A stretch of 7,683 nucleotides of DNA from positions 1 to 7,683 of the forward strand of contig DAMDJY010000159.1 of NCBI GenBank assembly GCA_032100225.1, given 5' to 3'. The position numbers and the translations under genes were made by a program. The notes below the pieces were generated by a model. The model had not been told where the DNA came from. It saw nothing but the letters and a program-made list of their open reading frames with translations, and did no database searches. The stretch comes from Mobilicoccus sp032100225. GTDB lineage: Bacteria > Actinomycetota > Actinomycetes > Actinomycetales > Dermatophilaceae. Shown here piece after piece: positions 1-6,930 of this stretch. Positions within the stretch are counted from its first letter, which is position 1; each line of letters starts with the position of its first letter.

Positions 1-818
1 CGGGCTCGGGCCGCGAGGCTCGCCCCGGTCGTTCGCAGCAGACGACGGCGTCCCGTGGTCAGGCGCGCCGCTCCGGCACGCGGACCAGCGAGGTCGTCGC
101 CGGGCGTAACTCCGTCGTGGAGGCGTTGCGGGCCGAGATCCCCGCGAACACGCTCTACGTCGCGAGCCGCATCGACTCCGACGACCGCGTGCGTGAGGCC
201 GTCAAGCTGGCCGGTGGGCGTGGCATCCCCATGCTCGAGACCCCGCGTGGTGAGCTCGACCGCCTGACGGACGGCGCCGTGCACCAGGGCCTCGCCCTGC
301 AGGTGCCGCCCTACGAGTACGCCGACGCGGCCGACCTCATCAACCCCGAGATGCCCGGCATTCCGCTCATCGTGGCGCTCGACGGCATCACCGACCCCCG
401 CAACCTGGGCGCGATCATCCGCTCGCTCGCTGCGTTCGGTGGCCACGGCGTCGTCATCCCCGAGCGTCGCTCGGTCGGCATGACGGCCTCGGCGTGGAAG
501 ACCAGCGCCGGTGCCGCTGCCCGCGTGCCCGTGGCTCAGGTGCCCAACCTCACCCGGGCGCTGGAGATGTACCGCAAGGCCGGGTTCTTCATCATCGGCC
601 TCGACATGGACGGCGACGTCGAACTCCCTGCGCTCGAGTTGGCCACCGAGCCGCTCGTGGTCGTCGTGGGCTCCGAGGGCAAGGGCATCTCCCGGTTGGT
701 TCGGGAGACCTGCGACCAGATCGTCTCGATCCCGATGGTGGCGTCCGTCGAATCCCTCAACGCCGGTATCGCCACCGGCGTCACCCTCTACGAGGTCGCT
801 CGGCGCCGCGCACTCTGA
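1..818 (+). CDS. rlmB: 23S rRNA (guanosine-2'-O)-methyltransferase RlmB/TrmH family, 5'-truncated
   Basis: SAM-dependent SPOUT-class enzyme that methylates a ribose 2'-OH in 23S rRNA; the family member RlmB acts on G2251 of the peptidyl-transferase region. The first full codon is at 3 and the frame stays open to the left edge, so the true start lies outside the window; the GTG at 117 is internal. Codons 3-92 encode a basic, Gly/Ser/Arg-rich linker common in actinobacterial RlmB. The substrate-binding domain begins at 93 with VVAGRNSVVEAL. SPOUT motif 1 is DGITDPRNLGAIIRS (381-425; Asn at 402, Arg at 420). Motif 2 is VVVVGSEGKGIS (about 657-692). Motif 3 is IPMVASVESLNAGIATG (729-779). These form the trefoil knot and SAM pocket. 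The C-terminus is complete (TGA 816-818). Family assignment is firm; the exact target nucleotide is inferred from family. In actinobacteria this gene often follows cysS, which would lie off the left edge. Confidence 0.93.
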   Translation, partial: GSGREARPGRSQQTTASRGQARRSGTRTSEVVAGRNSVVEALRAEIPANTLYVASRIDSDDRVREAVKLAGGRGIPMLETPRGELDRLTDGAVHQGLALQVPPYEYADAADLINPEMPGIPLIVALDGITDPRNLGAIIRSLAAFGGHGVVIPERRSVGMTASAWKTSAGAAARVPVAQVPNLTRALEMYRKAGFFIIGLDMDGDVELPALELATEPLVVVVGSEGKGISRLVRETCDQIVSIPMVASVESLNAGIATGVTLYEVARRRAL

Positions 819-842
819 GTATCCAGGCTCCGGCGATAGGGC

Positions 843-873
843 TTGACCCTCACGCTGCGTGAGGCGGAATCGT
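843..873 (+). promoter_or_regulatory. MerR-type promoter with 17-nt operator dyad
   Basis: A -35-like TTGACC (843-848) is followed by a 19-bp spacer and a weak -10-like AATCGT (868-873). The overlong spacer is the hallmark of MerR-regulated promoters. Overlapping the end of the -35 and filling most of the spacer is a perfect inverted repeat, CCTCACGC-T-GCGTGAGG (848-864). From memory, the Streptomyces tipA operator has the same 7-bp outer arms (CCTCACG/CGTGAGG). The predicted transcript would start near 880, just before the ATG at 899, so the downstream TipA-like gene is probably autoregulated: its dimer binds the dyad, and ligand binding realigns the promoter elements. The -10 is poor and is the weakest part of the call. 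Confidence 0.72.
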
Positions 874-898
874 CGTGGGCGTGAGAGATGCTGAAGCC

Positions 899-1699
899 AT
901 GAGCGAGAGTCCGCGTGACGAGCTGACGGTCGGTACCGCTGCGGCGCTGGTCGGGGTGAGTGTGCGGACCCTGCATCACTGGGACGAGATCGGCCTGGTG
1001 CGTCCGAGCGGGCGCACCTGGGCCGACTACCGGGTGTATTCGCGTGACGATGTCGCGCGGATGCACCGGGTGCTCGTGTACCGGGAGGTGGGGATTCCCC
1101 TCGCGCAGATCGCGCCGATCCTCGACGACCCCGCGGTCGACGAGAGCGCGCATCTGCGGCGGCAACGCGAGTTGCTGACCGGCCGCATCACTCACCTGCA
1201 GGAGATGGTCTCCGCAGTGGATTCGATGTTGGAGGCAACCATGACCGACAAGCAGATGAGCGCCGCCGAGATGGGCGAGATCTTCGGCACCGACTGGCAG
1301 CCGGAGTACCAGGCGGAGGCGGAGCAGCGCTGGGGTGACACGCCCCAGTGGGACCAGTCGCAGGCCCGCACGCAGAACATGTCTCGCGCCGACTGGGAGC
1401 GGGTCAAGGCCGACGGGGACGCTCTCGACGCCGACCTCGCGGCTGCGGCCCGTGACGGTGTCGAGCCCGGCTCGGAGCAGGCGAATACCTTGGTGGAGCG
1501 GCACCGCGCCTCGATCGGGCAGTTCTACGACTGCACCTACTCGATGCAGGTGTGCCTCGGTCGCATGTACCTCGCCGACCAGCGCTTCACCGACCGCTAC
1601 GAGGCAATCCAGCCCGGCCTGACCCGCTGGCTGTCCTCGGCGATCGACGCCAACGCGGCTGCGCACGGTGTCAACCCCGAGACCGCCACCTGGGGCTGA
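899..1699 (+). CDS. TipA-type MerR family transcriptional regulator (HTH + TipAS drug-binding domain)
   Basis: A 266-residue transcription activator, close to the length of Streptomyces TipAL (about 253). Residues 10-76 are the MerR winged helix-turn-helix (VGTAAALVGVSVRTLHHWDE, then DYRVYS and IAPILDD). Residues 85-114 form the dimerising coiled-coil helix, and 115-266 the all-helical TipAS antibiotic-recognition domain. The most diagnostic stretch is YDCTYSMQVCLGRMYLADQRF (210-230), whose Cys212 and Cys219 match the spacing of the TipA cysteine pair, one of which covalently captures thiopeptides. The upstream aromatic WGDTPQWDQS and the DW of SRADW are also TipAS-like. I chose ATG 899 over the in-frame GTG at 875 because the promoter dyad and -10 region end at about 873, putting the GTG upstream of the predicted transcript start. 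The Shine-Dalgarno is weak (GAGAG, 883-887). No resistance or efflux gene follows, since the next gene is convergent, so remote targets or pure autoregulation are expected. The actual ligand is unknown. Confidence 0.9.
   Translation: MSESPRDELTVGTAAALVGVSVRTLHHWDEIGLVRPSGRTWADYRVYSRDDVARMHRVLVYREVGIPLAQIAPILDDPAVDESAHLRRQRELLTGRITHLQEMVSAVDSMLEATMTDKQMSAAEMGEIFGTDWQPEYQAEAEQRWGDTPQWDQSQARTQNMSRADWERVKADGDALDADLAAAARDGVEPGSEQANTLVERHRASIGQFYDCTYSMQVCLGRMYLADQRFTDRYEAIQPGLTRWLSSAIDANAAAHGVNPETATWG
1231..1243 (+). promoter_or_regulatory. Internal ribosome binding site and ATG for a TipAS-like short isoform
   Basis: Inside the regulator gene, GGAGG (1231-1235) sits 5 nt before an in-frame ATG (1241-1243). 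This is a much better Shine-Dalgarno than the one before the full-length start. Translation from it would give a 152-residue protein starting MTDKQMSAAEMGEIFG (residue 115 of the long form), ending at 1699. That is almost exactly the drug-binding domain without the DNA-binding and coiled-coil parts. In Streptomyces lividans, tipA is known to produce such an in-frame short form (TipAS, about 144 residues) that titrates thiopeptides. The site is seen in the sequence; its use here is inferred by analogy. Confidence 0.6.
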
Positions 1700-1713
1700 G
1701 CCTCACCACACTC

Positions 1714-1765
1714 ATCACCGAGCGGCGCACGCGTCACCGTGCATCACGGGATGGATCACCGAGCG
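1714..1765. repeat. Short direct repeat ATCACCGAGCG, two copies
   Basis: ATCACCGAGCG occurs at 1714-1724 and again at 1755-1765, 41 nt apart, in the spacer between the convergent genes. The small CCGTG-cat-CACGG hairpin lies between them. The copies are exact over 11 nt. No function is evident; it may be a local duplication remnant. Confidence 0.45.
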
Positions 1766-1770
1766 AGACC

Positions 1771-1810
1771 GACGCCCGGATCGGCAGGACACTCTGCCGG
1801 TTCGGGCGTC
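1771..1810. terminator. Bidirectional U-less hairpin terminator between convergent genes
   Basis: The arms at 1771-1787 (GACGCCCGGATCGGCAG) and 1794-1810 (CTGCCGGTTCGGGCGTC) pair over 17 positions with only two G-U wobbles on the plus-strand RNA, around a 6-nt loop (GACACT). The two wobbles become A-C mismatches in the minus-strand RNA, leaving a still strong stem. It lies 71 nt after the TipA-like stop, and its right arm overlaps the stop codon (1809-1811) of the convergent DUF4032 gene. Neither side has a U tract, which is common for actinobacterial terminators. A smaller hairpin, CCGTG-cat-CACGG (1737-1749), precedes it. Confidence 0.7.
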
Positions 1811-3056
1811 AGTCGTCGGAGAACATCGCGACGACGGGCATCTCGATGGTGTCGACGCCGACGACGGACTTCTCGTCGGGCTTCGCAGGCAGCACGTGGG
1901 TGAGGTAGTCGGCGAAGGCCCATTGCGTCGTCACGTCGTGCCCGGAACGCTCCGAGAGGTACCAGCGGTGTTCGAGGACCTCGTGGAAGATCTGGGCCGC
2001 CTCCAACTTGGCCGACAGCTCGTCCGGGATATTGCGCACCACGGGCTCGTAGACGCGCCGCATCCACTCGTGGGCCACCAACTCCTCGGGCTCCCCGGAC
2101 TGCACGTTCTCCCCGGCGCGAAAGGCGTCGAGGTCGTTGAGGAGTCGCCGGGCCTGGTTCTCCTGCACGTCGAGACCGGTCAGGCGAAGGAGTCGGCGAC
2201 GGTGGTGGCCGGCGTCGACGACCTTGGGGCGGATCTGGATCAGCGCGCCGTCCACGTCGGTCGACATCTCGAACTCGTCGACGTCGAAGCCGAGCTGGTT
2301 GAGGCGGCGGATGCGCTCCTCGGCGCGCCACCGGTCGCCCTTCTGGAAGCGTTCGAGCCCCGTGAGCTCACTCCACAGGGTGTCGTAGCGACTGACGATG
2401 CGGTCGGAGATCGTGATGGGGTCGGCGTCCTCGGGGATGACGCCACCGGCGGCAAGGTCCATGAGTTCACCGGCGATGTTGACGCGGGCGATGTCGAGAT
2501 CGTGGGCGCGCTGGCCGTCGGACAGGGATGGGAACAACTGCCCCGTCTCGGCGTCGACGAGGTAGGCCGCGAACGCGCCTGCATCACGGCGGAACAGGGT
2601 GTTCGACAGGCTGACATCGCCCCACCAGAACCCGGAGAGGTGCAGCCGCGCGAGGAGAACGGCCAGAGCGTCGAGCAGCCGCAGCACTGTGTCGGGCTGC
2701 AGCCGTTGGCTGAACAGGGCGCGGTAGGGCAGCGAGAACTGCAGGTGCTCGGTGAGCAGGATGGCATCCAGCGGCTTGCCGTCCTCGGACTGCCGCCCGC
2801 TGACGACGCCGAACGGCACCACGCTCGGCAACCCCATGCGGGTGAGGTTGCGCAGCATGTCGTATTCGCGGGCGGCGATGTCGTCGCGAATCTCCTTGGC
2901 GGCGATGATCCGTTTGTCGACCTTGACGAACCGCACGATGTGCCGCGAGATGCCGCGGGGGAGCGCAGCCAGGTGGTCGGGGTCCCACTCCTCCAAGGGA
3001 GTGGACCACGGGAGGTCCAGCAGCGCCGGGTCCGCGCGGGAGGTCATGAACTGCAC
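1809..3056 (-). CDS. DUF4032 family protein with N-terminal kinase-like (LPS-kinase/RIO-like) fold
   Basis: A 415-residue cytosolic protein without signal peptide or membrane segment. Residues about 36-175 look like a protein-kinase-like fold. Lys54 in IIAAKEI fits the ATP-anchoring lysine and Glu64 in IAAREYDML the helix-C partner. GFWWGDVSLSNTLF (142-155) gives a catalytic-loop Asp147 and Asn152, and LVDAETG (166-172) gives the metal-binding Asp168 in place of DFG. No glycine-rich loop is seen. Residues about 200-415 are the actinobacterial DUF4032 region, including the conserved HRWYLSERSGHDV near the C-terminus. The substrate is unknown; phosphorylation of a sugar, lipid or protein is inference. 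The start is GTG 3056, because AGGAG (3066-3062) lies 5 nt upstream; the in-frame ATG at 3047 would have 14 nt spacing. It is last in the minus-strand block, 94 nt after the sugar ATPase gene, which hints at a role in carbohydrate uptake or its control. Confidence 0.82.
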   Translation of the reverse strand: MQFMTSRADPALLDLPWSTPLEEWDPDHLAALPRGISRHIVRFVKVDKRIIAAKEIRDDIAAREYDMLRNLTRMGLPSVVPFGVVSGRQSEDGKPLDAILLTEHLQFSLPYRALFSQRLQPDTVLRLLDALAVLLARLHLSGFWWGDVSLSNTLFRRDAGAFAAYLVDAETGQLFPSLSDGQRAHDLDIARVNIAGELMDLAAGGVIPEDADPITISDRIVSRYDTLWSELTGLERFQKGDRWRAEERIRRLNQLGFDVDEFEMSTDVDGALIQIRPKVVDAGHHRRRLLRLTGLDVQENQARRLLNDLDAFRAGENVQSGEPEELVAHEWMRRVYEPVVRNIPDELSAKLEAAQIFHEVLEHRWYLSERSGHDVTTQWAFADYLTHVLPAKPDEKSVVGVDTIEMPVVAMFSDD

Positions 3057-3116
3057 GGGTTCTCCTGTCCTGCCTGCCTTGTCGAGTGCCGGCCCTTGGG
3101 AATCACTCCATCCTCA

Positions 3117-3136
3117 CCCGCAGGCGTTGCCGCGGG
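3117..3136 (-). other. Intergenic hairpin between ATPase and DUF4032 genes
   Basis: In the 94-nt gap, CCCGC-A-GGC (3117-3125) pairs with GCCGCGGG (3129-3136), giving an 8-bp stem with one bulged base and a GTT loop. It begins 14 nt after the ATPase stop codon on the minus strand and has no U tract. It could partially terminate transcription or protect the upstream mRNA from 3' decay, lowering expression of the distal gene. Function is inference. Confidence 0.4.
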
Positions 3137-3150
3137 CGCAGGCGCGCCGG

Positions 3151-4224
<1,074 letters not shown>

Positions 4225-4414
4225 GGGTCCTTCTCCTTCACCGGCAGGAACGTGCCGGACGATCCGTTGTCAAGGCGGGCGCGCGGCGAGAGATCCCACG
4301 GAGGGCGCCACGCCGCGCCTTGTCGGAACATCATGGCATTGCGGATGCCGTGGGCGGCGCCAGGCCCTCCCTGGAAGATGCAGACCGGTTGCGCGGTGGG
4401 CGAGACGCCGGGGA
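4225..4414 (-). promoter_or_regulatory. otsB-ATPase intergenic region with candidate promoter and dyads
   Basis: This 190-nt gap shows no convincing gene. On the minus strand a perfect TTGACA (4273-4268) could be a -35, but no good -10 follows at 16-19 nt. Between it and the ATPase ribosome binding site lies a perfect dyad, CCGGCA-N6-TGCCGG (4241-4258), which could be an operator or a 5'-UTR hairpin. Nearer otsB are several stem candidates: 8-bp arms GCGCGGCG/CGCCGCGC (4281-4288/4311-4318), CATGGCAT/ATGCCGTG with a 5-nt loop (4332-4352, one G-U pair on the plus strand only), and CCAGG/CCTGG (4360-4374). One may terminate otsAB transcription. The arrangement suggests that the ATPase gene can be transcribed separately from otsAB. 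Confidence 0.35.
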
Positions 4415-5188
4415 TCAGTGCCTGCGGCGTGCGGCGACGAACGCGGTGAGAACCTCGAGAACCTCGGGGATGCCCGGCACTCGGTGTTCGGCCGTGTCGC
4501 CGTCGCCGACCTTGATCGTGATGTCACCCTCCGCAGCGTTCAGGCGGGTGAAGGCGTGTTCGTCGGTGACGTCGTCGCCGAGGTAGATCACCGCGTCGGC
4601 GTCGACAAGGGACTTGAGCGCCTGCAGGGCCAGTCCCTTGTTCGCCTCGAGCACGCTCAGCTCGACGACGCTCTTGCCCGCGAGGGCGTGCACCCCGGGT
4701 CGGTCTCCGAGGGCGGCGGCATCGCGCAGAGCCGCAGCTGCGACGTCGGCGGGGAGCCCGCGGGTGTGCATCGCGACGGCAGCGGGCTTGCGCTCGATCC
4801 GGGCCTCGGGATGGCGGGTGAGCAGGTCGACCATGGCCTCGTCGAGGGCGGCCAGACGAGCGGTGCCCGCCTCGTCGAGGAGAGCACCGCCCGCCAGATC
4901 GTCGCGCGAACTCTGCCCGCCGTGCGAACCGATGAGGTCGATCCCGTCCTGCGGGGTGGTCCCCGAGAGCAGGCCGAGCGTGTCCACGTCGCGCCCGGAG
5001 ACGAGCGCAACGGTGACTCCCTCCAGCGTGGCTGCCTCGCGCAGGACGTCCATGGCGCCCTCGATGGGGGCGGCCTCCATCGGGTTCTCGACGAAGGGTG
5101 CCAGGGTGCCGTCGAAGTCCGTGGCCAGCACCACCCTCGGGAGGGCGGCCGCATCGGCCAGTCGTGAGGTCAGGTCGTCAGCGAGCAT
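4415..5188 (-). CDS. otsB: Trehalose-6-phosphate phosphatase OtsB
   Basis: A 257-residue HAD-superfamily phosphatase that removes phosphate from trehalose-6-phosphate, the second step of the OtsAB pathway, in the cytosol. Motif I is ATDFDGTLAP with nucleophile Asp24 and acid/base Asp26. Motif II is LVSGRD (Ser64-Gly65-Arg66). The cap carries the TPP-type GSHGG (87-91), ERKP (132-135) and GKSVVEL (171-177), followed by NKG (183-185). Motif IV is GDDVTDE (204-210) for Mg2+. I chose ATG 5188 because GGAG (5198-5195) lies 6 nt upstream, with a second AGGAG at 5204-5200. The in-frame GTG at 5200 has no properly spaced site and would add MEHG. It begins 34 nt after the otsA stop, so the two are almost certainly co-transcribed. 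Confidence 0.95.
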   Translation of the reverse strand: MLADDLTSRLADAAALPRVVLATDFDGTLAPFVENPMEAAPIEGAMDVLREAATLEGVTVALVSGRDVDTLGLLSGTTPQDGIDLIGSHGGQSSRDDLAGGALLDEAGTARLAALDEAMVDLLTRHPEARIERKPAAVAMHTRGLPADVAAAALRDAAALGDRPGVHALAGKSVVELSVLEANKGLALQALKSLVDADAVIYLGDDVTDEHAFTRLNAAEGDITIKVGDGDTAEHRVPGIPEVLEVLTAFVAARRRH

Positions 5189-5222
5189 GCCGTGCTCCAC
5201 TCCTGCGCGTCTGCCGGCCGGA

Positions 5223-6659
5223 TCAGACCGGATTGCCGGCGATCTTCTCGATGTCGGCCGCGGAGGGCTCGTCCGGCGCGGTCTGCAACGAGGCGAGGAA
5301 CCGGGCGGCCCAGAGCTGCACGTCGTACTGCCGCACGGTCGCGCGCAGAGACGTCATGCGGCGTCTGCGCTCCTCCGGGGTGTCCTCCATCGCCTGCACC
5401 ATCCGGTTCTTCAACCCCTGGATGTCGTGCGGGTTGTGCATGTAGGCCTCAGTAAGTTCCTGTGCGGCACCGGTAAACTCCGAGAGCACGAGCGCACCGT
5501 CGTCGTGGTGGCGGCAGGTGACGTACTCCTTGGCGACGAGGTTCATTCCGTCGCGCAGTGGGGTGACGAGCATGATGTCGGCCGCCTGGTACAGGGCGGC
5601 CATCTCGGCGCGGTCGAACGACTGGTGCAGGTACTGCACCGCGCTGGCACCCACGGTGGAGTAGTCACCGTTGATATGGCCGACGGTCAGCTCGATCTCG
5701 TCCTTGAGGGTCTTGTACGCCTCGACGCGCTCGCGGCTGGGCACGGCGACCTGGATGAGGGCGACGTCGGGCGGTGCGATGTTTCCGTCGAGCAGCAGCT
5801 CGTGGTACGCCTTCAGGCGGTGGCGGATGCCCTTGGTGTAGTCGAGACGGTCGACGCCGAGCATGAGAACCCGCGGGTTGCCGAGCTGCTCCCGGACCTC
5901 GGCCGCGCGTGCCTGGACGTCTTCGCGCAGGGCGAGTTCTTCGAGGCCGGCGAAGTCGACGGAGATCGGCAGGCCCGCCGCGCGGACCTTGCGCCCCTCG
6001 ACGCTGACGATGTCGCCCTCGGTGTCGTGCGCCTCCAGCTGGCGGCAGGCGCGCACGAAGTTCCAGGAGTCGTCCTCGCGCTGGAACCCGAGGAAGTCGG
6101 CGCCCAGGAGGCCGTCGATGATCTGGCCGCGCCACGGGAGCTGGGCGAAAAGCTCGACGGGCGGGAAGGGGATGTGGTTGAACCAGCCGATGCGCACGTC
6201 GGGGCGCAGCTCACGCAGCAGCGCCGGGACGAGCTGCAACTGGTAGTCGTGCACCCACACGGTCGCTCCCTCGGATGCGACCTTGGCGCACTCCTCGGCA
6301 AAGCGCTGGTTGACGCGGCGGTAGGCGGCCCACCAGCGGCGGTGGAACGTGGCGGGCACGATGACGTCGTGGTAGATGGGCCACAGGGGGTCGTTGGAGA
6401 ACCCCTCGTAGTAATCGCGTACGTCTTCGACGCTCAGGGCGACCGGGTGCAGGTGCATCCCCGCGTCGTCGAAGGGCTCGGGAGCGTCGCCGGGCTCGCC
6501 CGCCCAACCCACCCACGCGCCGTCGCGGCCGCGCATGACAGAGTCCATGGCCGTGACCAATCCGCCCGGGCTGCGCTTCCATTCACCGTCGTCGCCACGA
6601 TCGACGGGCAGCCTGTTCGCCGCGATGACGAAGTCGTATGTGGGCTGAGCCTCACTCAT
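5223..6659 (-). CDS. otsA: Trehalose-6-phosphate synthase OtsA (GT20)
   Basis: A 478-residue GT-B glycosyltransferase joining glucose from a nucleotide sugar (usually UDP-glucose) to glucose-6-phosphate to form trehalose-6-phosphate. The N-terminal domain has AANRLPV (13-19), the SPGGLVTAM loop (30-38), NDPLWPIYH (89-97), VWVHDYQLQLVPALL with Asp138, and WFNHIPFP with His162. The C-terminal nucleotide-sugar domain has GVDRLDYTKGI with Arg271 and Lys276, QVAVPSRERVEAY (304-316), and TPLRDGMNLVAKEY with Asp371 and Glu379. All catalytic positions known for GT20 are present and length is typical. ATG 6659 is preferred: AGGAG (6673-6669) is 9 nt upstream, whereas it directly abuts the in-frame ATG at 6668. 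It is the first gene of the minus-strand block, with a -10-like TAGGAT upstream. Trehalose serves as osmolyte and desiccation/heat protectant in actinobacteria. Confidence 0.96.
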   Translation of the reverse strand: MSEAQPTYDFVIAANRLPVDRGDDGEWKRSPGGLVTAMDSVMRGRDGAWVGWAGEPGDAPEPFDDAGMHLHPVALSVEDVRDYYEGFSNDPLWPIYHDVIVPATFHRRWWAAYRRVNQRFAEECAKVASEGATVWVHDYQLQLVPALLRELRPDVRIGWFNHIPFPPVELFAQLPWRGQIIDGLLGADFLGFQREDDSWNFVRACRQLEAHDTEGDIVSVEGRKVRAAGLPISVDFAGLEELALREDVQARAAEVREQLGNPRVLMLGVDRLDYTKGIRHRLKAYHELLLDGNIAPPDVALIQVAVPSRERVEAYKTLKDEIELTVGHINGDYSTVGASAVQYLHQSFDRAEMAALYQAADIMLVTPLRDGMNLVAKEYVTCRHHDDGALVLSEFTGAAQELTEAYMHNPHDIQGLKNRMVQAMEDTPEERRRRMTSLRATVRQYDVQLWAARFLASLQTAPDEPSAADIEKIAGNPV

Positions 6660-6701
6660 GGGGGTCATCTCCTGCGCGCAGTGCCGGGTGGTCCACGCAC
6701 C

Positions 6702-6707
6702 ATCCTA
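6702..6707 (-). promoter_or_regulatory. otsA: Candidate -10 element of the otsA promoter
   Basis: On the minus strand TAGGAT (6707-6702) fits the TANNNT -10 pattern frequent for the housekeeping sigma factor of actinobacteria. It would start transcription around 6695 and give a leader of about 35 nt before ATG 6659. No recognisable TTGACA-like -35 is found 16-19 nt upstream, so the promoter might need an activator or an alternative sigma factor. Confidence 0.4.
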
Positions 6708-6743
6708 GGGAGCGGACGGGGCAGGGCACGAGCGGTAGGGGCC

Positions 6744-6766
6744 GCAACGGCAGGGCTGCAACGGCA
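6744..6766. repeat. Tandem direct repeat GCAACGGCA upstream of otsA
   Basis: GCAACGGCA occurs at 6744-6752 and 6758-6766, 14 nt start to start, in the divergent region between otsA and the kinase gene. The repeats lie about 40-60 bp upstream of the candidate otsA -10, where activator sites are typical. Regulator binding is inference; a 14-nt period is not an exact helical turn. Confidence 0.4.
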
Positions 6767-6871
6767 AGGCCTGCGTGTACGTCGTCGACCAGCTGAGACG
6801 CCCGGCGGACGATGAGTCGACGCTCAGACGGAATTCAGCAAGCTCTCGTGAGGCGTCCGTACAGTGACAGG

Positions 6872-6877
6872 TAATCT
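6872..6877 (+). promoter_or_regulatory. Candidate -10 element of the kinase gene
   Basis: TAATCT (6872-6877) matches TANNNT and would give a leader of about 45 nt before the GTG at 6931. The -35 zone near 6849 (TGAGGC) is weak. Overlapping and just downstream is a small dyad, CTCCG-N6-CGGAG (6876-6891), that could be a leader hairpin. Confidence 0.3.
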
Positions 6878-6930
6878 CCGTCGCTTCGGAGTGGTCGAGG
6901 GTCCGGCGCATCGGGCCAGGGGAGGTGTCC

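Noticed and set aside
875..898. Upstream GTG (875) as start of the TipA-like regulator
   Set aside because: It abuts the promoter -10 region and would precede the predicted transcript start; MerR-type proteins normally begin shortly before the helix-turn-helix, as from ATG 899.
788..1666. A 292-codon minus-strand frame antisense to the TipA-like gene
   Set aside because: The plus strand has a clear MerR-TipAS protein with promoter and ribosome binding sites; the minus frame has no domain and no plausible initiation site.
4614..6815. A 733-codon open frame on the plus strand, antisense to otsA and otsB
   Set aside because: It is the mirror of two unmistakable genes with all catalytic motifs. 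Its translation is low-complexity (Arg, Ala, Val, Gly, Asp) without recognisable domains, as expected of G+C-rich antisense frames.
6830..6858. Possible ECF/SigE-type promoter (GGAAT near 6830 with CGTC near 6854) before the kinase gene
   Set aside because: The spacing and the -10 part do not fit the usual GGAAY-N16-18-GTT pattern well enough, and short matches are expected by chance.
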